A DNA stretch of 41,901 bases from a virus: the IMG/VR virus record IMGVR_UViG_3300023179_000211, positions 1 to 41,901 of that record; one strand, written 5' to 3'. The notes beneath the pieces are model-generated. The model saw only the letters and a list, made by a program, of their open reading frames with translations, was not told the origin of the DNA and made no database searches. A program made the translations under genes and the position numbers. Below are positions 7,121-14,773 of the stretch, one piece after another. How positions within the stretch are numbered: the stretch's first letter is position 1; each line of letters begins with the position of its first letter.

Positions 7121-8067
7121 AAGTATTATCAGCATCTAGAATTAAAACTCTCGAAACTTGTTCTTGGGTTTATTGGAATAATTATCATACTAAAGTTCCT
7201 CAAACTCAAAACGATGGGGCTCTTAGAGGTACAATCTGTCATACAATTTTTGAACTACTTTTAAATTCAAAACATAAAAATCATTTTAATAAAATAATAA
7301 AAAAGAATTCGATTAAAGGAAGTAAAGCGATTACAAGATTAGTTAAAATATTAAAGGCTAAAGTCGGATTAGATGAATCAAATTTTGATATTTTAGATCA
7401 AATGATTATGGTTGGTCTAAAACATGACTTTTTTGGCGAAAAAGATGGAAAAATTATTTCGCCAGAATATGCTTTCGAAATTAAAAATGATGATCCAAAA
7501 TATCATATTAAGGGTTTTATTGATAAGCCTATTAAATCAAAAAATAAAATGATTATAATTGACTATAAAAGCTCAAAGGCTAAATTTAGAGGAGATGATC
7601 TTGAGGCGAATATTCAAGCAATGATGTATAGTCTTGCTAGTAAAAAATTATGGCCTAAATTAAAACCTATAGTAAGATTTCTTTTTCTAAGATTTCCTAA
7701 GCAGCCTATTCAGGAACTTGAATTTACAGAAAATCAAATAAAGGGATTTGAGTATTATCTAGAACATATTAATGATTATATTAATAAATTTGATGAAAAC
7801 TCAGCCAAAGCAAATTTCGCTATAGATAACGATAAGAGTAAATGGATGTGCGGCGTAGGAAATTGGAGATGCCCCTACAGAGATTCTTATGAATATTATG
7901 TAAAATTAAATGAAAAAGGCGAAGTTTTAGAATCTAGTCTTGATAGTAAATTTAAAGATATAGAAGGATTTAAAATAGAAAAAAGAAAATACGAAGGATG
8001 TCCTAAGTTTAATATTATAAATAAAGATGAATTTTTAGACGTAAAACAAGATGAATTTTTAGATTGA
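7102..8067 (+). CDS. RecB/Cas4-type PD-(D/E)XK nuclease, possible Fe-S protein
   Basis: A 321-residue nuclease of the Cas4/AddB/RecB group. SASRIKTLETCSWVYWNNY at the N-terminus is the usual 'S.s.i..y..C...y' opening, and GALRGTICHTIFELLLN contains the motif-I His. The core is GFIDKP (Asp about residue 140), IIIDYKSSK (D-x-K about 154-156) and ANIQAMMYS (motif with Gln). Four cysteines at 20, 250, 257 and 300 are placed like the one-plus-three Fe-S ligands of Cas4/AddB. It probably resects or trims DNA ends in recombination or replication. It overlaps the primase-like gene by 19 bases. The last 13 residues are a duplicated DEFLD unit. Confidence 0.8.
   Translation: MESKSVKVLSASRIKTLETCSWVYWNNYHTKVPQTQNDGALRGTICHTIFELLLNSKHKNHFNKIIKKNSIKGSKAITRLVKILKAKVGLDESNFDILDQMIMVGLKHDFFGEKDGKIISPEYAFEIKNDDPKYHIKGFIDKPIKSKNKMIIIDYKSSKAKFRGDDLEANIQAMMYSLASKKLWPKLKPIVRFLFLRFPKQPIQELEFTENQIKGFEYYLEHINDYINKFDENSAKANFAIDNDKSKWMCGVGNWRCPYRDSYEYYVKLNEKGEVLESSLDSKFKDIEGFKIEKRKYEGCPKFNIINKDEFLDVKQDEFLD
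8026..8064 (+). repeat. 15-base direct repeat at the end of the nuclease gene
   Basis: Bases 8026-8040 and 8050-8064 are identical at 14 of 15 positions (GATGAATTTTTAGA core), giving two DEFLD units around the stop of the nuclease gene. It looks like a small slippage duplication. Confidence 0.6.
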
Positions 8068-8092
8068 TTAGTATTAAAATTTCACTTATAAT
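8064..8092 (+). promoter_or_regulatory. Sigma70-like promoter, predicted leaderless
   Basis: TTGATT at 8064-8069, overlapping the stop of the nuclease gene, and TATAAT at 8087-8092 with 17-base spacing. The ATG at 8100 follows after 7 bases, with no Shine-Dalgarno sequence. Confidence 0.65.
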
Positions 8093-8099
8093 AAATTAA

Positions 8100-8846
8100 A
8101 TGATACCATTATTCAAGTCTCATTATTCTTTAGGTAGATCAATTTTAACTTTAGAAGATAAAAATGAGCCTGATGATTATCCAGATTCTATAATACAAAT
8201 AGCAAAAGAAAATAGTTTAAAAGAAATATATCTCGTGGAGGATAACATGTCATCTTTTCTTGAAGCATATACTAATACAAAAAATAATAATATTAAATTA
8301 AACTACGGACTTAGAATTTCTGTAACTGAATCAATTAATGATAAAACAGATGAATCAAAACAAAAAACATCTAAAATAATAATATTTTTTAAAAATAAGA
8401 AAGGCCACGAAATTTTAACAAAGTTATTCAGCATAGGGGCAAAAACGGGATTTTATTATGAACCACGTTTGGACTATCAAACTATTAAAAAAAACTGGAC
8501 AGAAGACTTATTACTATGCATTCCATTCTATGATTCATTTATCTTTAATAATACTTTAAGAAATTACATATGTATTCCACAATTTGATTTTGTTAAACCA
8601 ATAATATTTATAGAAAATAATGACCTACCTTTTGATTTTATTATTAAAAATAAAATAGAAAAATATATACAAGAAAATAATTTAGAATTATATAATACTA
8701 AAAGTATTTATTATAATAAAAATAAAGATTTTAAAACATATTTAACATTTCGCTGCATTAATAATAGAAGTATTTTAAATAAACCAGAATTAGAACATAT
8801 GTCTAGTAATCAATTTTCTTTTGAAAGTTATTTGGGGGCAAAATAA
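8100..8846 (+). CDS. Separate, degenerate PHP domain of DNA polymerase III alpha subunit
   Basis: A 248-residue protein that reads as the N-terminal PHP domain of DnaE. FKSHYSLGRSILTL matches the opening 'LHxHSxYSLLDG', SIIQIAKENSLKEIYLVEDN matches 'kakelGmpAlAlTDHG', and the end (YNTKSIYYNKNKDFKTYLTF) matches the 'ATNDVHYL..eD.eahdvL' region. The metal ligands are poorly kept: HxH is KSH, TDHG is VEDN, and the GxE strand is GLR. It is therefore probably a structural domain without PHP phosphoesterase activity. The polymerase core is a separate gene at 9682, with the proofreading exonuclease gene between them. It starts directly after a leaderless-type promoter and its stop overlaps the next ATG by one base. 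Confidence 0.65.
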   Translation: MIPLFKSHYSLGRSILTLEDKNEPDDYPDSIIQIAKENSLKEIYLVEDNMSSFLEAYTNTKNNNIKLNYGLRISVTESINDKTDESKQKTSKIIIFFKNKKGHEILTKLFSIGAKTGFYYEPRLDYQTIKKNWTEDLLLCIPFYDSFIFNNTLRNYICIPQFDFVKPIIFIENNDLPFDFIIKNKIEKYIQENNLELYNTKSIYYNKNKDFKTYLTFRCINNRSILNKPELEHMSSNQFSFESYLGAK

Positions 8847-9484
8847 TGGACGAACATCTTTTAAGATATAATAAAGAAAAAAATTTAGTATTTATTGATT
8901 GCGAAACATTTAATCTTTGCTTAAATTTTTGTCATAATTTACCTTGGCAAATAGCAATGATTAAGGTAAAAGGAGATCAAAAAATTGATGAAAAAAATTT
9001 TTATTTAAAATGGCAAACGGATTTAAAGATCAGCCAAGATGCAGCAAAAATTACAAGATATGATCATAAAAAAGTTCAAAAAGAGGGACATGATCCTAAA
9101 GAGATATTTCCAACAATTAAAGATTGGCTAGATCACGCTGATTATATCATTGGTCATAATACTATTGGATTTGATTTATATATTATAAAAGAATATTATA
9201 AATTCATGGGTTGTAAATGGCAGCATTTAGTTAGTAAATTCATTGACACAAATGCCATCGCAAGGGGTATCAAGTATAATATACCATATAATCCCAAAGA
9301 AAATTTAACGGAATATCAATATAAAATATATCATACAAAAAAGAAAAATGTAAAAAGCTCTTTAACTGTTCTAGGAAAAGAAAATGGGATTGATCACGAT
9401 TATGATAAATTGCATGACGCGATAAATGATCTTGACTTAAATTTAAAAATATGGAATAAATTAAAATGGCAATTAGAGGTATAA
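8846..9484 (+). CDS. DnaQ-like 3'-5' exonuclease (DEDDh), probable proofreading subunit
   Basis: A 212-residue exonuclease with all DEDDh motifs: ExoI FIDCETF (Asp18, Glu20), ExoII IIGHNTIGFDLY (Asp near 108) and ExoIII HDAINDLDL (His and Asp near 190-195). This is the fold of the epsilon subunit and of other proofreading exonucleases. It sits between the PHP-domain gene and the polymerase core gene, so it most likely edits for this phage polymerase. The TAATG junction with the PHP gene and a GGGGG about 8 bases upstream support the start at 8846. An extra segment of about 30 residues (IPYNPKENLTEYQYKIYH) lies before ExoIII. Confidence 0.85.
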   Translation: MDEHLLRYNKEKNLVFIDCETFNLCLNFCHNLPWQIAMIKVKGDQKIDEKNFYLKWQTDLKISQDAAKITRYDHKKVQKEGHDPKEIFPTIKDWLDHADYIIGHNTIGFDLYIIKEYYKFMGCKWQHLVSKFIDTNAIARGIKYNIPYNPKENLTEYQYKIYHTKKKNVKSSLTVLGKENGIDHDYDKLHDAINDLDLNLKIWNKLKWQLEV

Positions 9485-9485
9485 T

Positions 9486-9701
9486 ATGGCATCTTTAGAC
9501 GATATATATGATATGGTACAAAAATTAGACGATTCTAATATAGAATATCTTTTAATTACCATACAAAAGGGGAAAAAAAATGGGAAAGCAGACGTTTTTT
9601 ACTCTTTAAAAGACAAAAATTCTATGAAAATATTAACTCACGGATTAAACCAATTTACAAAAGAAATAGATAAACTAGAAGATGAAGGAAAATTTGAATA
9701 A
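9486..9701 (+). CDS. Small protein in the split-polymerase operon, unknown function
   Basis: A 71-residue protein, not recognised. It has an N-terminal helix (SLDDIYDMVQKLDDSN), two or three strands (YLLITIQKG, KADVFYSL) and a C-terminal helix (ILTHGLNQFTKEIDKLE). It starts one base after the exonuclease stop, with GAGG in a suitable place upstream, and ends inside the polymerase gene (20-base overlap), so it is translated together with the exonuclease and polymerase. The arrangement makes a small replisome accessory protein plausible, but no motif proves it. Its strand-helix pattern resembles the 92-residue protein at 3770. Confidence 0.65.
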   Translation: MASLDDIYDMVQKLDDSNIEYLLITIQKGKKNGKADVFYSLKDKNSMKILTHGLNQFTKEIDKLEDEGKFE

Positions 9702-12276
9702 TACTCTAGAATATAAATCGTTTTCTTCTAAATTTGAAAACTTAGATTTAGGTTTGCATGGAGTAAGGCTTCCAGAATTTAAAATAGATTCAACTTTAAA
9801 AAGAAGTTTGAATCTTAGTGAAGATGTATCAAATTATGATTTTCTTCGCGGTCTAGCTTTAAATGGATTTAAAGATTTGAAAATAGATAAAAACTTACCA
9901 GAATATAAAAAATACGTAGATCGAGCAAAACACGAATTAGAGACATTAAAAGAGTTAGGCTTTATTGATTATATTCTGCTTGTTTGGGATGTAATTAATT
10001 TTTGTAAAACCAACGATATTCCGATAGGTTTAGGTAGAGGTTCTGCCGCAGGATCTTTAATTCTCTATCTTATTGGAGTAACTAGAATCGATCCAGTTAA
10101 ATACAATCTTTATTTTGAAAGATTTATATCAAAGATACGAGCTAAAAAACAAGTTATTGATGCAGTAACCTATTTGGATGGCAGTTTAATGTGCGACGTG
10201 GATCTTGATATTTGCTATTATAATCGCCATAAAGTATTAGAATATCTTGAAAATAAATTTAAAGGAAAAACAAGTAAAATTTTAACTCTTAATACTCTTA
10301 GCGGCAAACTTCTTATTAAAGAATGCGGAAAAATTGTTGGTGAAAAAACAGAAGAAGAAATGACCACGATATCTTCATTAATTCCAAAAGTATTCGGACA
10401 GGTAAAAGACATTACATCAGCCTATGAGGATATAATTAAATTTAAAGAATGGTGCGATGAAAATAAAGAAGTTTATCAAATCGCTTTAAAACTAAGAGAT
10501 TTAATTAAGAATAAAGGCGTACATCCATCTGGAGTTTTACTTTCATATGACGATTTAGAAAAAGTATGTCCAACAGAATTCTCTTCTGACAAAGAACCAG
10601 TTTCAAGTTTTGATATGAATTGGGTCAGTTTATTTAATATCAAACTAGATATCTTAGGGTTGAGAAGCGTATCTGTTGTAGATGATGTTTGTAAAAATAT
10701 TGGAATTAAAGTTCAAGATATCAATTTAAATGACGAATCAATCTATAGAAATCTTCAAGAACTAAAAACTCCACACGGATTATTTCAAATTGAAGCAGAT
10801 ACAAATTTTAAAGTATGCCAAAAAGTAAAACCTAAAAATTTAGAAGAATTAAGCGGTGTTCTGGCACTTGCTAGACCTGGAGCGCTGCAATTCGTTGATA
10901 AATACGCAAAGTATACAAATAGTGGCGAGTACGAAGGCATTCATCCATTTTTTGATGATATTTTAAAACAAACTGGTGGCGTTGCGCTTTATCAAGAACA
11001 ATTAATGCAAATGGCTCATAAAATTGGTTATACATTAGATGAAGCAGAAATTTTAAGAAGAATTGTCGGAAAAAAGAAAACGGACGAAATTAAAGCTTGG
11101 AAAAAAAAGATTGAATCAAAGATTAAACAAAATAAACTAGCAAAAGAAATAGGAGAAATATTGTGGAAAATCATGGAAGATTCTGCAAACTATTCATTTA
11201 ATAAATCTCATTCTTTAGCGTATGCAGCTTTAGCGGCGGTAACAATTTATCTTAAATTTAACTACCCACAGCAATTTTTCTTATCTCTTTTAAAAATGAG
11301 TAGAAATGAACCCGATCCGATAGGTGAAATATCTAAAATTCAAAAAGAAATGCATGAATTTAATATTCAACTTTTACCACCCCATATAATTAAATCTACT
11401 ATGGATTTTTCAATTGAAGAAAAAGATATAAGATTTGGTTTATTATCAATTAAGGGAATCTCTGATAAATCAATAGAAAAATTAAATAGTTTTAGAAATA
11501 AATATTCAAATAAATTTGAAATATTTCAAGCTGCAGAAGAAGCTGATTTAAATATTGGAGCATTATCAGCTTTAATTCAAGCGGGCGCATTAAGTGGATT
11601 TAATCAATCTAGAAGTAAAATTGTATTAGAAGCGCAACTTTGGAATATTTTAACTTCAAAAGAAAAAAGATATGTGATCTCATTTGCCGAAAAATTTGAT
11701 TATGATTTAATTAAAATTATTAAGCATCTCAATAAATTCACAGATGAAAAAAGTCATATTGTTATTAAAGATAATAGATTAAAAACTATTAAAAATAAAT
11801 ACGAACCTTATTTACAAATATATAATCAAAATAGCAAAAGCGAAAGTTTTGCGAATTGGTATTATGAAAAGAAACTCTTGGGCTATACATATAATAAATC
11901 TTTAAAAGAGATTTTTTCTGAAAAAAGAGAGAATTTAAATTATATTTCAGATATTATTGATATTCCAATAAATACAAAGATTGCATTTGTTGGTCAAATT
12001 GACGAAGAATTTTCTGGAGTTTCAAAAAATGAAAAAAAGACTAGATATGTTAGATTAAAAATATCAGATGAAACTGGATATATAAATGTATTAATATTTA
12101 ATGATAATATTGAAAATAATAAATTATTAAATAATAAAAGTTTTGAAGAGGGAAATATTGTTATTGTTAAAGGCTTAAAAAGAGACGATTGTATTTTTGG
12201 AGATCTAGTGGCGATTCAAGATCAACAAATTTATATGAAATTAAATGATTTAAAAAAGATTGATAAAAATAATTGA
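9682..12276 (+). CDS. dnaE: DNA polymerase III alpha subunit core (DnaE-like, lacking the PHP domain)
   Basis: An 864-residue bacterial-type replicative polymerase without its PHP domain; DnaE is normally about 1100-1200 residues. It begins where DnaE follows PHP (LHGVRLPEF, then ELETLKELGFIDYILLVWDV). The palm has IPIGLGRGSAAGSLILYLIG and FERFI, the metal-binding acidic cluster CDVDLDIC (Asp172, 174, 176) and the third acid in KLDILGL (Asp323). The fingers contain ALYQEQLMQMAHKIGYTLDEA and FNKSHSLAYA. A helix-hairpin-helix region (LLSIKGISDKSIEKL, LSALIQAGALSGF) and a C-terminal OB fold (IAFVGQIDEEF to LKRDDCIFGD) follow. An insertion of about 15 residues separates FERFI from the acidic cluster. 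All catalytic residues are present. No obvious clamp-binding QxxLF is visible near the C-terminus. Confidence 0.88.
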   Translation: MKENLNNTLEYKSFSSKFENLDLGLHGVRLPEFKIDSTLKRSLNLSEDVSNYDFLRGLALNGFKDLKIDKNLPEYKKYVDRAKHELETLKELGFIDYILLVWDVINFCKTNDIPIGLGRGSAAGSLILYLIGVTRIDPVKYNLYFERFISKIRAKKQVIDAVTYLDGSLMCDVDLDICYYNRHKVLEYLENKFKGKTSKILTLNTLSGKLLIKECGKIVGEKTEEEMTTISSLIPKVFGQVKDITSAYEDIIKFKEWCDENKEVYQIALKLRDLIKNKGVHPSGVLLSYDDLEKVCPTEFSSDKEPVSSFDMNWVSLFNIKLDILGLRSVSVVDDVCKNIGIKVQDINLNDESIYRNLQELKTPHGLFQIEADTNFKVCQKVKPKNLEELSGVLALARPGALQFVDKYAKYTNSGEYEGIHPFFDDILKQTGGVALYQEQLMQMAHKIGYTLDEAEILRRIVGKKKTDEIKAWKKKIESKIKQNKLAKEIGEILWKIMEDSANYSFNKSHSLAYAALAAVTIYLKFNYPQQFFLSLLKMSRNEPDPIGEISKIQKEMHEFNIQLLPPHIIKSTMDFSIEEKDIRFGLLSIKGISDKSIEKLNSFRNKYSNKFEIFQAAEEADLNIGALSALIQAGALSGFNQSRSKIVLEAQLWNILTSKEKRYVISFAEKFDYDLIKIIKHLNKFTDEKSHIVIKDNRLKTIKNKYEPYLQIYNQNSKSESFANWYYEKKLLGYTYNKSLKEIFSEKRENLNYISDIIDIPINTKIAFVGQIDEEFSGVSKNEKKTRYVRLKISDETGYINVLIFNDNIENNKLLNNKSFEEGNIVIVKGLKRDDCIFGDLVAIQDQQIYMKLNDLKKIDKNN

Positions 12277-12301
12277 CATTTTTTAAGATATATAGTAATA
12301 T
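12273..12301 (+). promoter_or_regulatory. Sigma70-like promoter, predicted leaderless
   Basis: TTGACA at 12273-12278, overlapping the polymerase stop, and TAATAT at 12296-12301 with 17-base spacing. The ATG at 12310 follows after 8 bases, with no Shine-Dalgarno sequence. Confidence 0.65.
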
Positions 12302-12309
12302 TAAGTAAT

Positions 12310-12843
12310 ATGATATCATTTTACAAACCTAATAGTAAAAATACCGGCACAGCCTGTAGCTTCAGCGTTAATCCTAAAGATAGTTCAATTTGGAGTTCAT
12401 TAATCAAACAGAGCGGTTGGAATGAAAAAACTAAAACTGGTTCATTTTTAGAAAATAAAAATAATCCACAAAAAAGCGCGAGAATTAAGTTTTCTCAAAC
12501 TGAAGTAGCGGGTTTATTAGAATGTTTAGATAAAAATGTTGAATTTTCAGCTTATCATTCTTCTGAACAGCAAATAACTAAAATTAAATTTGCTCCATAT
12601 ATAAAAGAGGATAAACAAGTAGGTTTTTCTTATAGCGTTCAAAAAGAAAGCAAAGATAATATTGAAAATAAACAATCCTATTTAATAGGATTTTATTTTA
12701 ATGAAGCTAGACTTTTGAAAGAGTTTTTATCATATTCTTTATCATCAATCTTTGAAGCTCAAAGAGTGGAATTAATTAAAAAAATTAAAAATTCTCCAAA
12801 AGAAAAAAAATCAGAATCACAAGAAGATAGCGAACTTTGGTAA
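12310..12843 (+). CDS. Candidate single-stranded-DNA-binding protein
   Basis: A 177-residue protein with no family that I can name firmly. Three features suggest an SSB-like role. It opens the unit directly after the polymerase gene. Its body alternates strands (ARIKFSQTEVAGLLECLDKN, VEFSAYHSSEQQITKIKF, VGFSYSVQKES) before a helix (FNEARLLKEFLSYSLSSIF), a layout like PC4/Whirly-type DNA-binding folds. The C-terminus is a lysine-rich linker followed by an acidic tip with a final aromatic (SESQEDSELW), as in SSB, T7 gp2.5 and T4 gp32. No classical OB-fold SSB gene is visible in the window. It could equally be an unrelated structural or regulatory protein. Confidence 0.4.
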   Translation: MISFYKPNSKNTGTACSFSVNPKDSSIWSSLIKQSGWNEKTKTGSFLENKNNPQKSARIKFSQTEVAGLLECLDKNVEFSAYHSSEQQITKIKFAPYIKEDKQVGFSYSVQKESKDNIENKQSYLIGFYFNEARLLKEFLSYSLSSIFEAQRVELIKKIKNSPKEKKSESQEDSELW

Positions 12844-12845
12844 TC

Positions 12846-14759
12846 GTGAGAAAGAAAAAACTCCTATATCAAAGCGATTTTTCTTTAGCTAAAACTGGTT
12901 TTGGCAGGAACGCTAGAGCACTATTAAAATATCTATATTCTACGGGTAAATATGATATCGTACATTATTGCTGTGGAATGACATGGGATCATCCAGAATT
13001 CAATAAGACTCCATGGAAATCAGTCGGCTCTCTACCCAATAATCAACAAGAATTAGAACAATTAAACAGGGATCCAAATTTAGCTAGAATGGCTAGTTAC
13101 GGAGCACATTTTTTAGATAAAGTTATAAATGAAGAAAAACCAGATGTATATTTTGCTGTTCAAGATATATGGGGAGTAGATTTCGCTATTGATAAACCTT
13201 GGTTTAATAAAATTAGTTCCGCGATATGGACCACATTAGATTCCTTACCAATACTTGATTCCGCAATTAAAAATGCTTCAAAAATTAAAAATTATTGGAT
13301 TTGGAGCAGTTTCGCCACAAAAGCTTTAAATAAACTTGGTTATAACCATGTAAAAACCGTGCATGGATCTTTAGAAGATAAAGATTTTTATAGATTATCA
13401 GATTTTGAAAGAAATCAACTAAGGAAAAAAAATAATATCCCTCAAGACGCTTTTATAATAGGTTTTGTATTTAGGAATCAGCTCAGAAAAAGTGTGCCAA
13501 ATCTTTTGCAAGGATATAACCTTTGGAAAAAACAAAATCCTGATATTAAAAATACATATCTACTTCTGCATACTCATTGGGGAGAAGGGTGGAACATACA
13601 TAAACTAGCAGTAGAAATAGGAATAAATCCACAAGAAATATTAACGACCTACGTATGTAAAAATTGCGGAGAATATGAGATAAAAAATTTTACGGGTCAA
13701 GATTTAAATTGTAAATATTGTAATGCGGAAAAAAGTCAGATAACTACAAATGTTGCCCTTGGGGTAACTGAAGTTCAATTAAATGAAATATATAATTTTA
13801 TGGACGTATATTGTCATCCTTTTACTAGTGGAGGTCAAGAAATACCTATACAAGAAGCGAAATTAACAGAATTGATCACATTAGTTACTAACTACTCTTG
13901 CGGAGAAGAGATGTGTGAAACAGAAGCTAATTCATTACCATTAGATTGGTCTGAATATAGAGAACATGGAACAGAATTTATTAAAGCTTCTACTTCGCCA
14001 GAATCAATAGCAAAACAATTAAATGTTGTATATAAAATGCCGATTCATAAAAGGCTTGAAATGGGTAAAAAAGCAAGAGAATGGACAATTAAAAATTTTG
14101 GAGTTAAAAATATTGGTAGAATTATAGAAAATTTTATAGACTCTCAACCATTGATTGATTGGGAAAAAATTCAAGAAAATACGGAAGATAAAAAAGATCC
14201 GTATTATCAAATACCAAATATTATAGATGACGCAGAATGGTTAATATTTATGTATCATAATATTTTAAAAATGAAAAATATAGATAGAAATGATTCTGGT
14301 CATCAATACTGGATGTCTGAACTAAACAAAGGGGCGAAAAGAGAAGATATCGAAAATTATTTTAGAAATGTAGCCCTACAAGAAAATAATAAATCTAAAG
14401 AAATAAAATTTGAAGATTTTTTGGATTCCAATGATAAAGGCAGAGTAATTTATATCATGCCAGAAAGCGCTGGAGATATTTTCTTAAGTACAGCTCTATT
14501 TAAATCTATTAAAAATAGATATCCAAACTATAGTCTTTACGTTGCTACAAAACCTCAATATAAAGATATTTTAGAAGGAAATCCTTATGTCCATAGATGG
14601 ATAGAATATAATCCTATAATGGATAATTTAATATGGCTAGAAGGAAATAATCAACATAATGGATATTTTGACATCGCATACTTACCCCATACTTGTACTC
14701 AGAGAAATCTAAATTATTTGCATAATGGCATAGATAAAATAGAATTTAAACTTAGTTAA
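12846..14759 (+). CDS. GT4 glycosyltransferase - DUF4214-like - GT9 N-half fusion
   Basis: About 637 residues in three parts. Residues 1-430 are a GT-B (GT4-like) glycosyltransferase: LLYQSDFSLAKTGFGRNARA at the start, IIGFVFRNQLRKSVPNLLQG, and the donor-site region VYCHPFTSGGQEIPIQEAKL. It carries an inserted zinc-ribbon-like CxxC...CxxC unit at about 271-292. Around 465-510, MYHNILKMKNIDRNDSGHQY and WMSELNKGAKREDIENYF match the DUF4214 pattern (YrnvLgR..D..G..YW...L..G). From about 530, GRVIYIMPESAGDIFLSTAL is the start of a GT9/heptosyltransferase domain, but the protein ends after its N-terminal half; the matching C-terminal half is encoded by the next gene. The start is GTG at 12846; an in-frame TTG at 12837 is the alternative. 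Confidence 0.75.
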   Translation: MRKKKLLYQSDFSLAKTGFGRNARALLKYLYSTGKYDIVHYCCGMTWDHPEFNKTPWKSVGSLPNNQQELEQLNRDPNLARMASYGAHFLDKVINEEKPDVYFAVQDIWGVDFAIDKPWFNKISSAIWTTLDSLPILDSAIKNASKIKNYWIWSSFATKALNKLGYNHVKTVHGSLEDKDFYRLSDFERNQLRKKNNIPQDAFIIGFVFRNQLRKSVPNLLQGYNLWKKQNPDIKNTYLLLHTHWGEGWNIHKLAVEIGINPQEILTTYVCKNCGEYEIKNFTGQDLNCKYCNAEKSQITTNVALGVTEVQLNEIYNFMDVYCHPFTSGGQEIPIQEAKLTELITLVTNYSCGEEMCETEANSLPLDWSEYREHGTEFIKASTSPESIAKQLNVVYKMPIHKRLEMGKKAREWTIKNFGVKNIGRIIENFIDSQPLIDWEKIQENTEDKKDPYYQIPNIIDDAEWLIFMYHNILKMKNIDRNDSGHQYWMSELNKGAKREDIENYFRNVALQENNKSKEIKFEDFLDSNDKGRVIYIMPESAGDIFLSTALFKSIKNRYPNYSLYVATKPQYKDILEGNPYVHRWIEYNPIMDNLIWLEGNNQHNGYFDIAYLPHTCTQRNLNYLHNGIDKIEFKLS

Positions 14760-14773
14760 TTTAAAATAAATAA

